NCBI GenBank assembly: GCA_963825635.1
Contig: CAWGTU010000003.1
Span: 62,001 to 126,000, forward strand
Source: JAOUEA01 sp963825635
Lineage (GTDB): Bacteria; Actinomycetota; UBA4738; HRBIN12
Direction: 5' to 3'
Length of the DNA: 64,000 bases
A program made the position numbers and the translations under genes. Positions 7,986 through 19,786 of this stretch are shown piece by piece. The stretch's first letter is position 1, and each line of letters opens with the position of its first letter. The notes beneath the pieces were generated by a model, which was not told where the DNA came from, searched no databases, and was given only the letters and a program-made list of their open reading frames with translations.

Positions 7986-9422
7986 TCAGCCTTCGGCGAG
8001 CACGTGGGCACCCAGCTCCCGGGTGACGTCGACGGCGAGATCGACGTCCTGCTCGCGGATGCGCCAGTTCGTGATCGCCGGGCGCAGCGCCACCACCCCG
8101 CCATAGGTGGTCGTGCCGAACGCCACACGGCCGTCCTCGATCACCGCCGCGCCGAGGCGCCGGTTCAGATCGTCGAGCCGATCCTCGGACACGCCTTCGG
8201 GGTGGTAACGGAAGCACACGATGTTCAACGGGACGTCGGCGAGCCGCTCGAGGTCGGGGGCGGCGTCGACGCGGGCCGCCATGCGTTGGGCGAGGTCGAG
8301 ATGGCGCTCCACGATCGCCCGGTACCCCTCCCGACCGTACGCCCGCAACGTGGCCCATACCGGGAACGCGCGCGCCCGACGCGACATCTCCGGCCCCAGG
8401 TACCCCCAGTTCGGGCGCGGATCGTCGAGGCCGGGAAGGTACGCGGCGCCGCTGCCGAAGATCGCGGGCAGGAACGACGGGTCCCGGACGAACGCGAATC
8501 CCGACTCGTACGGCACGTTCAACCACTTGTGGCCGTCGGCGATCGCCGAGTCGGCGCGCTCCACTCCTGCCACGAGGTGGCGGGTGCGCTCGGAGACGGC
8601 CGCGAACAGCCCGAACGCGCCGTCGACGTGCAGCCACGCGCCATGGCGCTCGGCGAGGTCGGCCATGGCCTCGATCGGATCGAAGTCACCGGCGTTCACC
8701 TCACCGGCGCTGGCGATCACGACGGCGGGAGCCCCTCCGAGCGCCCCGAGCTCGCGATCGAGAGCGTCGAGGTCCACTCGACCGACCGGATCGCGGGCCA
8801 GCTTCGTGGCACTCGACCGGCCGAGCCCGAGCATCGCGAGCGCCTTCACGTCGCTCGCGTGCACGTAGCCGGAACCGAACACGGGCATCGGCGGGAGGCC
8901 CGCGGCGCCCTGCTCGTCGATGTCGACGCCGTGCTCGAGCGCCCACCAGCGCCGTGCACACGCGAGCGCGGTGAAGTTCGCCATCGTGGCCCCCGTCGTG
9001 AGCACGCCTCCCCACGTCTGCGGCAAGCCGAAGAGGGATCGCAGCCACCGCAACACGACGAGCTCGACCTGGCCCCCGAGTGGCGAGGCGACCCACGCTC
9101 CCGGGTTCTGGTCGAGCACGGTCGTGAGCCAGTCGGCGCCGAGCGCCGCCGGCGTCGTGCCTCCCGTGATGAAGTGGAACCAGCGCGGTCCCGACGTGTG
9201 CACCGCCCCGTCGAGCCCCGCGAGCAGCTCGGCGAGGGCCTGCTCGGCCCCCTCGCCCCGTTCGGGCAACGGCGCGTCGAACGAGGCGGCGACCGACTCC
9301 ACGGCCGGGTCGCGCACCGGCAGATCGTCGAGCGCCCCGAGGTAGGTCGCGGCTTCCTTCGCCAGCAGAGCGATCACGGGGTCGATCTCGTCGGTGCGCG
9401 GCGCGGTGGGCTCGGTCATCAT
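7986..9422 (-). CDS. PLP-dependent decarboxylase (aromatic/glutamate decarboxylase fold)
   Basis: 478-residue group II pyridoxal-phosphate decarboxylase-like enzyme. Visible marks are the cofactor loop LTTGATMANFTAL, the Asp-containing WLHVDGAFG strand that contacts the pyridine nitrogen, and the Schiff-base lysine in IADGHKWLNVPYESGF. The N-terminal GPRWFHFITGGTTPAALGADWL is the dimer-interface segment of aromatic-amino-acid decarboxylase relatives. The reaction would be amino acid decarboxylation, but several actinobacterial members are annotated only as family proteins, so the substrate is open. The ATG at 9422 follows TACCAT by six bases, so it is likely leaderless. Its stop is 56 bases before the tmRNA 5' end. 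Confidence 0.86.
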   Translation of the reverse strand: MMTEPTAPRTDEIDPVIALLAKEAATYLGALDDLPVRDPAVESVAASFDAPLPERGEGAEQALAELLAGLDGAVHTSGPRWFHFITGGTTPAALGADWLTTVLDQNPGAWVASPLGGQVELVVLRWLRSLFGLPQTWGGVLTTGATMANFTALACARRWWALEHGVDIDEQGAAGLPPMPVFGSGYVHASDVKALAMLGLGRSSATKLARDPVGRVDLDALDRELGALGGAPAVVIASAGEVNAGDFDPIEAMADLAERHGAWLHVDGAFGLFAAVSERTRHLVAGVERADSAIADGHKWLNVPYESGFAFVRDPSFLPAIFGSGAAYLPGLDDPRPNWGYLGPEMSRRARAFPVWATLRAYGREGYRAIVERHLDLAQRMAARVDAAPDLERLADVPLNIVCFRYHPEGVSEDRLDDLNRRLGAAVIEDGRVAFGTTTYGGVVALRPAITNWRIREQDVDLAVDVTRELGAHVLAEG

Positions 9423-9428
9423 CGTTCG

Positions 9429-9434
9429 ATGGTA
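9429..9434 (-). promoter_or_regulatory. -10 element for a leaderless transcript
   Basis: TACCAT on the minus strand, then CGAACG, then the ATG of the PLP decarboxylase at 9422. The gap is too short for a ribosome-binding site. Confidence 0.5.
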
Positions 9435-9465
9435 GCCGCACGCGCGTCACGCGCAGCCGCGACGC

Positions 9466-9942
9466 TCAGCGGCGGCGGCCGAGCTCCTGGGCGATCTCGC
9501 GCTCCTGCTCCCGCTTCGCGATCGACTGACGCTTCTCGTGCTCCCGCTTGCCTCGCGCGACCCCGATCTCGACCTTCGCCATACCGTGGGTGAAGTAGAC
9601 ACGCAACGGCACGAGCGCGAGGCGCTGCTCCTGCTGCTCGGCGCCGAGCTTCTCGATCTCACGGCGGTGCAGCAGCAGCTTGCGGGGGCGTGTCGGCAGG
9701 TGCCGCCTTTTGTCGCCCTGCTCGTACGGCGGCACGTGCATGCCCTCGAGCCAGACCTCCCCGTCGCGCACCCGTGCGTACGCCTCGGTGAGCGATGCGC
9801 GCCCTCCGCGGAGCGACTTCACCTCGTCGCCGGTGAGCACGATGCCGCACTCGAGCGTCTCGAGGATCTGGTAGTCGTGGCGCGCCTTGCGGTTCGAGGC
9901 GACGACCTTCTCGTCCGGGTCGCCGTGCTTCTGAGGGGTCAC
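9466..9942 (-). CDS. smpB: SsrA-binding protein SmpB
   Basis: 158-residue RNA-binding partner of tmRNA; it delivers the tRNA-like domain to the stalled ribosome and occupies the decoding centre. The core is complete: NRKARHDYQILETLECGIVLTGDEVKSLR, LTEAYARVRDGEVWLEGMHVPPY, RPRKLLLHRREIEKL and PLRVYFTHGMAKVEIGVARGK. The C-terminal tail is basic (KRQSIAKREQEREIAQELGRRR), as needed for the helix that reads the empty mRNA channel. GTG start at 9942 with an AGGTGAG-like site upstream. It is 12 bases after ftsX, so it should be in the ftsE-ftsX transcript, as in mycobacteria. Confidence 0.97.
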   Translation of the reverse strand: MTPQKHGDPDEKVVASNRKARHDYQILETLECGIVLTGDEVKSLRGGRASLTEAYARVRDGEVWLEGMHVPPYEQGDKRRHLPTRPRKLLLHRREIEKLGAEQQEQRLALVPLRVYFTHGMAKVEIGVARGKREHEKRQSIAKREQEREIAQELGRRR

Positions 9943-9954
9943 GGCTCGCTCACC

Positions 9955-10866
9955 TCAGACGTCGAGGAACCGGCGCATGCCGATCGTGCCCGCGATCACG
10001 GCCACCGCCACCGCCGCGATCAGGATCCAGGGGGCGACCGCCAGCACGTCGGCGTTGCGGATCAGCGGGAAGAACTGCAGCTGGCCGCGGAGCTGGTCGA
10101 TGAAGAACACCTTGATCACGAACAGAGCAGCGAGCGCCGCGATCGCGCCGATCAGCGCCTCGACGAGGCCCTCGATCAGGAACGGCACACGGATGCGCCA
10201 GTTCGTGGCCCCCACGAGTCGCATGATGCCGATCTCCTTGCGTCGGGCGAACATGCCCATGCGCAGCGTGTTCGCGACGAGCGCGATCGCCGACGCGAGC
10301 ATGATCACCGCGATCGAGAGCACCCCGATCGAGAGCACGCTCGTGATCGCGGTGAGCCGGTCGAGCAGGTCGCGGTAGTCCGAGACGTCGCGAACCCCCG
10401 GTTCCGTGCACTGGATCTCCTGGGTGGTGCCGTCAGCCTCGCAGCCGAGCGCCGCGGTGATCTGATCGAACTGCGAGGGGTCGGCCAGGTTGATGCGCAG
10501 CGACGTCGGGATCGCTTTCTCGCAGTCGACGCCCTCCTGGAAGACCTCCTGGTTCTCGAACAGCCGATCGAACGCCGCGCAGGTCTCCTGCTTGTCCCAG
10601 TACTCGATCGAACCGACCGCCGGCAGCTCCTGCAGGTTCGTCTGGATACGCGTGACCGTGTCGTCGCGCACCGGGTCGGTGAGGTACACGGCGACCTGCA
10701 CGTTCCCGGTCCACGCCTCGATCACGAGGTTGAACTGCCGCGCGATCAACAGCGCGAGCCCGAACAGGAACAACGCGATGAACGCCGTCGACATCGCCGC
10801 GAACGCGACGATGCCGTTGCGACGCAGCCCGGCGGCCGTCTCGCGGAAGTAGTACTCGAGCCGCAT
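9955..10866 (-). CDS. ftsX: Cell division ABC-type permease FtsX
   Basis: 303-residue membrane partner of FtsE. With FtsE it links the divisome to peptidoglycan hydrolases outside the cell. The N-terminus RLEYYFRETAAGLRRNG precedes a first membrane segment (about 19-43), then an extracytoplasmic domain (about 45-180, with two Cys pairs that could form disulfides), then three membrane segments in the order expected for FtsX (around 185-215, 235-258, 280-300). Its ATG overlaps the ftsE stop codon (TGATG), a standard coupled arrangement. smpB follows. Confidence 0.96.
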   Translation of the reverse strand: MRLEYYFRETAAGLRRNGIVAFAAMSTAFIALFLFGLALLIARQFNLVIEAWTGNVQVAVYLTDPVRDDTVTRIQTNLQELPAVGSIEYWDKQETCAAFDRLFENQEVFQEGVDCEKAIPTSLRINLADPSQFDQITAALGCEADGTTQEIQCTEPGVRDVSDYRDLLDRLTAITSVLSIGVLSIAVIMLASAIALVANTLRMGMFARRKEIGIMRLVGATNWRIRVPFLIEGLVEALIGAIAALAALFVIKVFFIDQLRGQLQFFPLIRNADVLAVAPWILIAAVAVAVIAGTIGMRRFLDV

Positions 10867-11543
10867 CAGCTGTAGACGCCCCGCGACTGGTCGCGCACCA
10901 CGTGGCCCTTGTCGAGCTCGATCACGCGTTTGCGCATCGCGTCGACGATCGCCTGGTCGTGGGTGGCCATGACCACCGTGGTGCCGATGCGGTTCACCTT
11001 GTCGAGCAGGCGCATGATGTCGACGCTCGTGGCGGGGTCGAGGTTCCCGGTGGGCTCGTCGGCGAGCAGCACCAGCGGACGGTTCACGCAGGCCCGGGCG
11101 ATCGACACCCGTTGCTGCTCACCACCCGACAACTCGTCAGGGTAGTTGTTGAGCTTCTCCCCCAGGCCCACGTATTCCAGGATCTCGGGCACGCGTTGGT
11201 CGATCACGTGCTTCTGCTTGCCGATCACCTCGAGGCCGAACGCGACGTTGTCGAAGACCGTCTTGTCGGTGAGCAGCTTGTAGTCCTGGAACACGGTCCC
11301 GACGTTGCGGCGGAGCTTCGGCACGTCCCACGACGACATCTTGCTGAGGTTCTTGCCGCCGACGTAGATGTCGCCCTTGGTCGCCTCTTCCTCCTTGAGG
11401 AGCAGGCGGATCATCGTCGACTTCCCCGATCCGGACTGCCCGACGATGAAGACGAACTCGCCCTTCTCGACCTCGACGGTGACGTCGGTGAGGGCGGTGA
11501 CACCGTTCTTGTAGGTCTTCGTGACACGCTGAAGACTGATCAT
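10866..11543 (-). CDS. ftsE: Cell division ATP-binding protein FtsE
   Basis: 225-residue ABC ATPase. It has Walker A GQSGSGKST, Q-loop FQDYKLL, signature LSGGEQQR, Walker B VLLADEPTGNLD and the switch His in VMATHDQ. A longer frame to 11660 exists, but the ATG at 11543 gives the usual N-terminus MISLQRVTKTY and has a GAGG ribosome-binding site. ATP hydrolysis by FtsE works through FtsX to control septal wall hydrolysis. It is divergent from the YfhO-like gene across 92 bp. Confidence 0.96.
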   Translation of the reverse strand: MISLQRVTKTYKNGVTALTDVTVEVEKGEFVFIVGQSGSGKSTMIRLLLKEEEATKGDIYVGGKNLSKMSSWDVPKLRRNVGTVFQDYKLLTDKTVFDNVAFGLEVIGKQKHVIDQRVPEILEYVGLGEKLNNYPDELSGGEQQRVSIARACVNRPLVLLADEPTGNLDPATSVDIMRLLDKVNRIGTTVVMATHDQAIVDAMRKRVIELDKGHVVRDQSRGVYS

Positions 11544-11580
11544 CTGGACCTCAGGAGAGTGGGGAAGGGCGAACCGGGTC

Positions 11581-11586
11581 ACCCTA
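11581..11586 (-). promoter_or_regulatory. Possible -10 of the ftsE-ftsX-smpB operon
   Basis: TAGGGT on the minus strand, 37 bases before the ftsE ATG, which would give a short leader holding the GAGG ribosome-binding site. The -35 region is weak. Confidence 0.3.
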
Positions 11587-11621
11587 CCAGACGTCCTCGA
11601 CGCGGCTGGGAGCGGACTCCG

Positions 11622-11627
11622 TAAGCT
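11622..11627 (+). promoter_or_regulatory. -10 element for a leaderless transcript
   Basis: TAAGCT followed by eight bases and the ATG at 11636 of the YfhO-like gene. This supports the ATG over the in-frame TTG at 11627, which overlaps the hexamer. Confidence 0.5.
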
Positions 11628-11635
11628 TGGGCGCC

Positions 11636-14140
11636 ATGGGCGCGACCACGGTGGCAGCACCTTCGAAGACGGCCGATCACGGGCCGGGCGCGCACGCGCG
11701 AGGCCGCCGGATCGCCCTGGCCGTCGTCGGTCCGGCGGTCATCGTCATCGGGGTGCTGTTCACCTTGCGGGGCTTCGTGTTCGCCGACCGACTGAGCGAC
11801 GCGCACCCCGACATCCTCACGTTCTGGCTCCCGCGGTTCTCGTTCCTCGGTCGATCGATCTCGGCCGGACACGTGCCGCTGTGGAACCCCTTCGAGATGG
11901 CCGGCTACCGCTACGCCGCGGACCCTCAGGGAGGGTGGCTCTACCTGCTGCCGATGGGACTGTTCTCCTGGCTCTCCCCCGCCGTGGCGATGCGCGCCTT
12001 CATCGTCGCCAACCCGCTGATCGCCGGACTCGGCCTCCTCGCGTTCCTGCGCATCGAACGCCTCTCTCGTCTCGCGGCGACGGCAGGGGGGCTCTCGCTC
12101 GCGGTGCTGATGTCCAGCTCGGAGATCGCGATCTCGATGCCGTTCGCAGGTGCGATGGCGTGGTCCAGCGTGGCGCTGGTCGGAGCCGCGGGCTATCGGC
12201 GCAGCCGACGATGGTCGGCGAGGGTCGCGTGGATCGCCCTCGGGGCCCTGGGGTGGTCCCAGGTCGCAACCGCCCACCTGAGCCACGGCCTCGTGGTGTG
12301 CACGGCGTTGCTCACCGCGTACCTGGTCGCCGGGGCCGTGTTCGACGTCGTCGCCTCGCGACCGAAGAGGGACGCACACGAGCTCCCCTCGAGCGTCCCT
12401 CGGATCGCGCTCGCGAGCGGTGGGCGAGCGGCGCTCTTCCTCGCCGCGATGCCCCTCCTCTCCCTCGCGATCCTGCTCCCTCGCATGGATGCCCTCGAGG
12501 CGTCGAGCCTGGCGGCGGGCTACGACCGGCTCGGGGACGCGATCGGCACGCTCGGTGGGAGCGACACCGGCTCGATCCAGGCCAACGGGGTCTGGGCAGC
12601 GTGGCCGCTCGCCTTCGGTGCCACGCCCGGCGCCTACGCGGGGGCGACGATCCTGCTCGGCGTTCCCCTGGCCCTTCGCGCGCGTCGGCGCCGCGCCCTG
12701 GTGTGGGCGTTCGGCGGGGCGCTCGCGATCACCTGGATCCTGATGCTCGACGCGGTCGTCACCGCGCCCTTGGTCCGCGACATCTTCCTTCGCATCCCGT
12801 TCGGCGACGTCTACCTGCACAACCCCGGGCGCATGCGCTACCTCGCCGTGATCGCCGTGCCGGTCCTCGGGGCGGTCGGTCTCCAAGGCCTGCGCGACGA
12901 TCCGCTCGCGCCTCGCCACGCGGTCCGCTGGCTCGCGGCGGGGGCGTTCCTCTGGCTCGGGGTGCCGTTGCTCGCGTTCGCGAACCCGCTGCGGTTCATC
13001 GTGCTCGCCCTCGGGTTGGCCGCCGGAGCGTGGGCGCTGTTCCAGCTCGCCACGAGGCGCCGTCCGTGGGCGTTCGTCGCGGTGGGCTCGGTCCTCGCCC
13101 TCGAGCTCGTCGTGAGCGCGGTCTTCTCCCAGCTCACGCCCCCCGGCGACACGATCCGGCTGAACCTCGAGGCGGGGGCGCACCCGAACCTGATCCCCCA
13201 GCCGCTCCCCCTGCCGAGGGTCGACGCCTCGGCCTTCGTCACGCCGACCGCGTTCGTGCCTCGCCTGGCGGCGACCCACGACCGCTACCTCACGTGGGCG
13301 CCGCCGGCCTCGTCGTTCGAGAAGGGCTACCTGTTCATGCAGCTCCAGCCCGACTGGCCCGCCCTCGCGATGGAGCGCGGCACGCTGTTCGGCCTCCACG
13401 ACACGCTCGGGTACAACCCGGTGCAGCTGCGCCGCTACTGGGACTACATCCGAGTGCGCTCCCCCCTGCCCGTCTTCTACAACGCGTCGGTGATCGACGT
13501 CCCGCTGCTCCGCGACGTGCGGCTGCTCGGGGTCCGCTACCTCGTGGTGCCGACCGGCGTCGGGTCACCCCTCGAAGGCGACGTCGTCGAACGGGCCCAG
13601 GGGTACGATCTCGTCGAGGTCCGCGGGTGGCAGCCGAGGGTCTCGGTCGTGCCCAACTTCCGCACGGTGCCCACGGTGACCGGCACCCTGCGCACGATCC
13701 TCCCCCCGAGCTTCGATCCAGCCCGGCTCGCCGTCGTGGAGTCCTACCCCGGCATCGAACCGACCCCCGACGCCGAACCCGGCGAGGCCACGTACCGGGA
13801 GGAAGGTCCCGAAGACGTGCGCATCGACGTTCGGGCGACCGCTCCCTCGATCGTCGTCGTGCGCACGACGTTCGACGACGGCTGGGAGGCGACGGTCGAC
13901 GGCGAGCCGACCGCGGTCGTCCCCGTCGACGGGTTCCTCCAAGGGGTCGCGGTGCCCGCCGGTGAGCACGACGTGCGGCTCACCTACCGTGATGCGGCCG
14001 TGTCGGCCGGCGTCAGCGCCGGACTCGCAGCGTGGACCGCGCTCGCGCTCATCGCGCTCATGGCGTTCCTCGTGGAACGCCTGCGTGCCCGTCGCGTCAG
14101 ACCGATGGCGACGCCCGATGACGCAGCTCGGCCTCGATGA
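11636..14140 (+). CDS. YfhO-like polytopic membrane protein
   Basis: About 834-residue integral membrane protein. After a short cytoplasmic start there are about a dozen hydrophobic segments up to residue about 500 (for example AVVGPAVIVIGVLFTLRGF, WLYLLPMGLFSWL, ALVWAFGGALAITWILML). The acceptor-type loop ISAGHVPLWNPFEMAGYRYAADPQGG is typical of the YfhO/GT-C-like family. A soluble extracytoplasmic part follows, ending in DDGWEATVDGEPTAVVPVDGFLQGVAVPAGEHDVRL and a last membrane helix, which is the YfhO C-terminal signature. YfhO proteins are linked to lipid-sugar transfer in the envelope; the exact substrate here is unknown. Its end overlaps prfB by 44 bp in convergent orientation. Confidence 0.8.
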   Translation: MGATTVAAPSKTADHGPGAHARGRRIALAVVGPAVIVIGVLFTLRGFVFADRLSDAHPDILTFWLPRFSFLGRSISAGHVPLWNPFEMAGYRYAADPQGGWLYLLPMGLFSWLSPAVAMRAFIVANPLIAGLGLLAFLRIERLSRLAATAGGLSLAVLMSSSEIAISMPFAGAMAWSSVALVGAAGYRRSRRWSARVAWIALGALGWSQVATAHLSHGLVVCTALLTAYLVAGAVFDVVASRPKRDAHELPSSVPRIALASGGRAALFLAAMPLLSLAILLPRMDALEASSLAAGYDRLGDAIGTLGGSDTGSIQANGVWAAWPLAFGATPGAYAGATILLGVPLALRARRRRALVWAFGGALAITWILMLDAVVTAPLVRDIFLRIPFGDVYLHNPGRMRYLAVIAVPVLGAVGLQGLRDDPLAPRHAVRWLAAGAFLWLGVPLLAFANPLRFIVLALGLAAGAWALFQLATRRRPWAFVAVGSVLALELVVSAVFSQLTPPGDTIRLNLEAGAHPNLIPQPLPLPRVDASAFVTPTAFVPRLAATHDRYLTWAPPASSFEKGYLFMQLQPDWPALAMERGTLFGLHDTLGYNPVQLRRYWDYIRVRSPLPVFYNASVIDVPLLRDVRLLGVRYLVVPTGVGSPLEGDVVERAQGYDLVEVRGWQPRVSVVPNFRTVPTVTGTLRTILPPSFDPARLAVVESYPGIEPTPDAEPGEATYREEGPEDVRIDVRATAPSIVVVRTTFDDGWEATVDGEPTAVVPVDGFLQGVAVPAGEHDVRLTYRDAAVSAGVSAGLAAWTALALIALMAFLVERLRARRVRPMATPDDAARPR

Positions 14141-15207
14141 ACCTGCCGATGTCGCCGTCGAGCACCCGCTGCGGATCCCCGATCTCCTGGTCGGTGCGGT
14201 GGTCCTTGACCATCTGATACGGCGCGAGCACGTACGAACGGATCTGTGACCCGAAGTCGACGGCCTTGCGCTCGCCCCTGATCGAGGCCATCTCCTGCTC
14301 CCGCTTCTGTCGCTCCTGCTCGGCGAGCCGGGCCTTCAGGATGCGCATCGCCACGGCCTTGTTCTGCAGCTGCGATCGCTCGTTCTGGCACGCGGCCACG
14401 AGGCCGGTCGGGATGTGGGTGATGCGCACCGCCGAGTCGGTCGTGTTGACGGACTGACCGCCGGGCCCGCTCGAGCGATACACGTCGATGCGCAGCTCGT
14501 CCGGCGGGATCTCGATCTCCTCCTCGTCGGCTTCCTCGAGCATCGGGATCACGTCGAGCGAGGCGAACGACGTGTGACGCCGCTTCTGCGCGTCGAACGG
14601 GCTGATCCGCACGAGCCGATGCACCCCGCGCTCGGCCGACAGCAGGCCGTAGACGTTCGTGCCGCGGACGGTGAACGTCGCGGACTTGATGCCCGCCTCG
14701 TCGCCGTGTTGGATGTCGTCGACCTCGGCGTCGAACCCCTCCCGCTCGGCCCAGCGCGTGTACATGCGTAGCAGCATCTCCGCCCAGTCCTGGCTCTCGG
14801 TGCCTCCGGCGCCCGCGTTGATCATGGCGATCGCGTCGGAGGCGTCGTAGGGCCCGGAGAGCAGGGCGGCGAGCTCGAGCGTGTCGACGTCGGCCTCGAG
14901 ACCGGCGACCGATGAGACCAGCTCCTGGGCGAGATCGCGGTCGGCCTCGTCGGCGAGGAGCTCGTCGATCGCCATGGCATCGTCGACGCGGGCGATCAGG
15001 CTGTCGTAGCGGGCGACGTCGTCGTTCAGGCGGGAGAGCTTCGACGTGATCTGCTGGGCACGCTGCTGGTCGTCCCAGAGGGCGGGATCGCTCGCCTGCC
15101 GTTCGAGTTCCTCGAGCTGGGCACGCTTGCCGTCGACGTCAAAGGAACTCCTTGGCGGCCAAGACGCGCTCCCGGAGCTTCTGCAGGCGTTCGGTGTGCT
15201 CGCTCAT
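14097..15207 (-). CDS. prfB: Peptide chain release factor 2 (with programmed +1 frameshift)
   Basis: RF2 reads UGA and UAA stop codons. The gene is in two frames: 22 codons from ATG 15207 (MSEHTERLQKLRERVLAAKEFL) end at an in-frame TGA (15141-15139), and the remaining 347 codons continue in the +1 frame from GAC. The joined product is about 369 residues, the usual RF2 length. The GGQ loop is SSGPGGQSVNTTDSAVRI and the RF2-specific stop-reading tripeptide is SPF in RISPFDAQKRRHTSF. A TACGAT -10 at 15223-15218 overlaps an earlier in-frame ATG (15219), so the ATG at 15207 is preferred. It diverges from the GNAT gene. Confidence 0.95.
15138..15153 (-). promoter_or_regulatory. Programmed +1 frameshift site of prfB
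   Basis: On the minus strand the order is AAGGAG (15153-15148), TTC, CTT, TGA, C. This is the conserved autoregulatory site: an internal Shine-Dalgarno-like hexamer three bases before the slippery CTT and a TGA followed by C. When RF2 is scarce, the ribosome pauses at TGA and slips by one base to read GAC, restoring the full protein. Confidence 0.93.
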
Positions 15208-15217
15208 CGCGCCGCGC

Positions 15218-15223
15218 ATCGTA
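15218..15223 (-). promoter_or_regulatory. -10 element upstream of prfB
   Basis: TACGAT on the minus strand, ten bases before the ATG at 15207, so the mRNA would have a leader of only a few bases. Confidence 0.4.
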
Positions 15224-15238
15224 GCAGCGGCCCTGCGC

Positions 15239-15244
15239 TACGGT
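15239..15244 (+). promoter_or_regulatory. -10 element for a leaderless transcript
   Basis: TACGGT followed by eight bases and the ATG of the GNAT gene at 15253. It lies back-to-back with the prfB -10, 15 bases away. Confidence 0.45.
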
Positions 15245-15252
15245 GACCGCCG

Positions 15253-15738
15253 ATGATCCGCCGCCTCGACCCGGTCCGTGACGCCGACGCCTGCGATGCG
15301 ATCGTGCGCGGGTTACCCGACTGGTTCGGCGTTGCCGAGGGCATCGAGGAGTGCGCGGCCGCCGTCCGCGGCCATGACGGCCTGGTCGCGGTCGACGAGG
15401 GCGGTGTGATCGGCTTCCTCACGTACGAGCGCCGCGCGAGCACCTGGTGGGAGATCACGTGGATGGCCACCCGCGCCGACCGCCGTGGAACCGGCGTCGG
15501 CACGCGGCTCGTCGACGAGCTGATCGCCCGGTTGCCCGACGACGCCCGGGCGCTACTGGTCAAGACCCTGTCGGATCGCGACGGCGACCCGGGCCCCGAG
15601 TACACCGCGACGCGAGCCTTCTACCTCGCGCGGGGGTTCGCCCCGGTCGCCGAGCTGGACGTCTGGGGACCGGAGAACCCCTGCCAGCTGCTGGCTCGCC
15701 GGATGCGGCCGGACGGACGGCTCACCGTCGGTGAGTGA
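15253..15738 (+). CDS. GNAT family N-acetyltransferase
   Basis: 161-residue acetyltransferase of the GNAT fold. The acetyl-CoA pyrophosphate loop is seen as RADRRGTGVGTRLVDELIARL, preceded by the beta-strand ITWMATRAD, with the C-terminal TRAFYLARGFAPVAELDVWG helix and strand. The acceptor (amino acid, peptide or small amine) cannot be predicted. The start at ATG 15253 is supported by the -10 hexamer eight bases upstream. It converges on secA with 10 bp between the stops. Confidence 0.85.
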   Translation: MIRRLDPVRDADACDAIVRGLPDWFGVAEGIEECAAAVRGHDGLVAVDEGGVIGFLTYERRASTWWEITWMATRADRRGTGVGTRLVDELIARLPDDARALLVKTLSDRDGDPGPEYTATRAFYLARGFAPVAELDVWGPENPCQLLARRMRPDGRLTVGE

Positions 15739-15748
15739 GGACGTCGTC

Positions 15749-18469
<2,721 letters not shown>

Positions 18470-18512
18470 GAGGGTCCCTTCGGGCGGTCGAGGATGATCG
18501 TCTCGGGTACCG

Positions 18513-18518
18513 ATTCTA
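18513..18518 (-). promoter_or_regulatory. -10 element upstream of secA
   Basis: TAGAAT on the minus strand, 43 bases before the secA GTG, just after the stop of the MFS gene. The leader would contain AAGGGA as ribosome-binding site. The -35 region is not well conserved. Confidence 0.4.
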
Positions 18519-18531
18519 GCCCGCGACCGGT

Positions 18532-19773
18532 TCAATCCCCGGTGACGGCCACGGCATCGTCGGGAACGGGCCGCATCAGAAGGACGACCCCGAGGACGAG
18601 AGCGACGAGGACGGCCGTGATCACGCCGAGCGTCGGGTAGCCCGCGGTCTCGAGCACGACACCCGAGATCACTCCGGCCGTTGCAGAGCAGGCGCTCACG
18701 AACAGGTCGGTGAACCCCAGGGCACCTGCCCGTTCTGCGGGAGTCGTCACGTCGCTGACGACCGCTGTCGCGCCCAGGAAGGTCGCCGACCACCCCAGCC
18801 CCAGTGCGAACAGCCCGCCGCCCATCACGAGTGCCGACCCTCCCGTCCCTGCGACCAACGCCCCGACGATGCTCGCCGAGCACCCGGTGATCAACCCGAG
18901 CCGTCTGCCCCACCGATCCATGGCCGCGCCGATCAGCGGCGAGAACGCGAACATGCCCCCGATGTGGAGGCTGATGATCCACGCGATCGTGGCCTCTCCG
19001 TGTCCGAGGTGGTGCAGCGCCGCCGGGGTGACGCCCATCACCCCGACCATCGCGATCTGCCCGACGGCCGCGGCGAGGATGGCGGTGCGGAACGCCGGCA
19101 CCCGCAGGAGGGCGCGAGGCGACCGTGCCCGCCGGTCCTCTGATCCGAAGCCCTCCGTGGAAGGCGGCGCGAGATCACGAGGATCGGGCCGGACCCGCAT
19201 CACGAACGCCCCCGCGATGGATGCCCCCACAGGCACGATCAACCATGGGAGCAGCTCGGCCAACCGAGGATCTGTCGCTTGCCCCTGGAGGAACGCGATG
19301 AGCAGGGGGCTGCCGACGGCCCCGATCGTGCCCACGGCCAAGAGGATCCCGACCGCCCTCGCTCGATGGTCGGGGGGATACATGTCGGCGACCGCCGCCC
19401 TCGTGAGGTTCACCCCCGCGTACCCGATCCCGAACGGCACCACGGCGAGGATCAACAACGGGAAGGAGCCGACGAGGACCGCGGCCGCGCAGCCGAGGCC
19501 GCCCAGCGCGGTGAACGCCAGGGCGGCGAGGATGCCGGGGCGACGACCGACGCGGTCCATCCATCGCCCGATCACGACGGCCGCGACCGCCGCGACCCCG
19601 AAGTAGACGGCCCACACGAGTCCGCTGGCTCCGTCGCGCTGCGAGAGCTCGGTCGCGGCGACCGTGCCGGCCACGAGCAGCACGGGGAACGTGAGCTGCG
19701 CGAACCCCTGGGCGGTGGCGAGGAGGCGCGCGTTCCGTTGGACCGCGACGTCCCGGTCGATCTCCCCATCCAT
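18532..19773 (-). CDS. Major facilitator superfamily transporter
   Basis: 413 residues with about 12 hydrophobic segments and the MFS loop 2-3 signature GRWMDRVGRRPG, repeated in the second half as GAAMDRWGRRLG. It has the layout of a drug or metabolite exporter of the DHA type, but no substrate-defining residues are recognised. The ATG at 19773 is 13 bases after the stop of the thiamine-diphosphate enzyme gene, so both probably share a transcript. Confidence 0.87.
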   Translation of the reverse strand: MDGEIDRDVAVQRNARLLATAQGFAQLTFPVLLVAGTVAATELSQRDGASGLVWAVYFGVAAVAAVVIGRWMDRVGRRPGILAALAFTALGGLGCAAAVLVGSFPLLILAVVPFGIGYAGVNLTRAAVADMYPPDHRARAVGILLAVGTIGAVGSPLLIAFLQGQATDPRLAELLPWLIVPVGASIAGAFVMRVRPDPRDLAPPSTEGFGSEDRRARSPRALLRVPAFRTAILAAAVGQIAMVGVMGVTPAALHHLGHGEATIAWIISLHIGGMFAFSPLIGAAMDRWGRRLGLITGCSASIVGALVAGTGGSALVMGGGLFALGLGWSATFLGATAVVSDVTTPAERAGALGFTDLFVSACSATAGVISGVVLETAGYPTLGVITAVLVALVLGVVLLMRPVPDDAVAVTGD

Positions 19774-19786
19774 GGACGTGCTGGGC

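Noticed and set aside
15207..15219. ATG at 15219 as the prfB start
   Set aside because: It overlaps the TACGAT -10, so a transcript from that promoter would not contain it; the ATG at 15207 is used instead.
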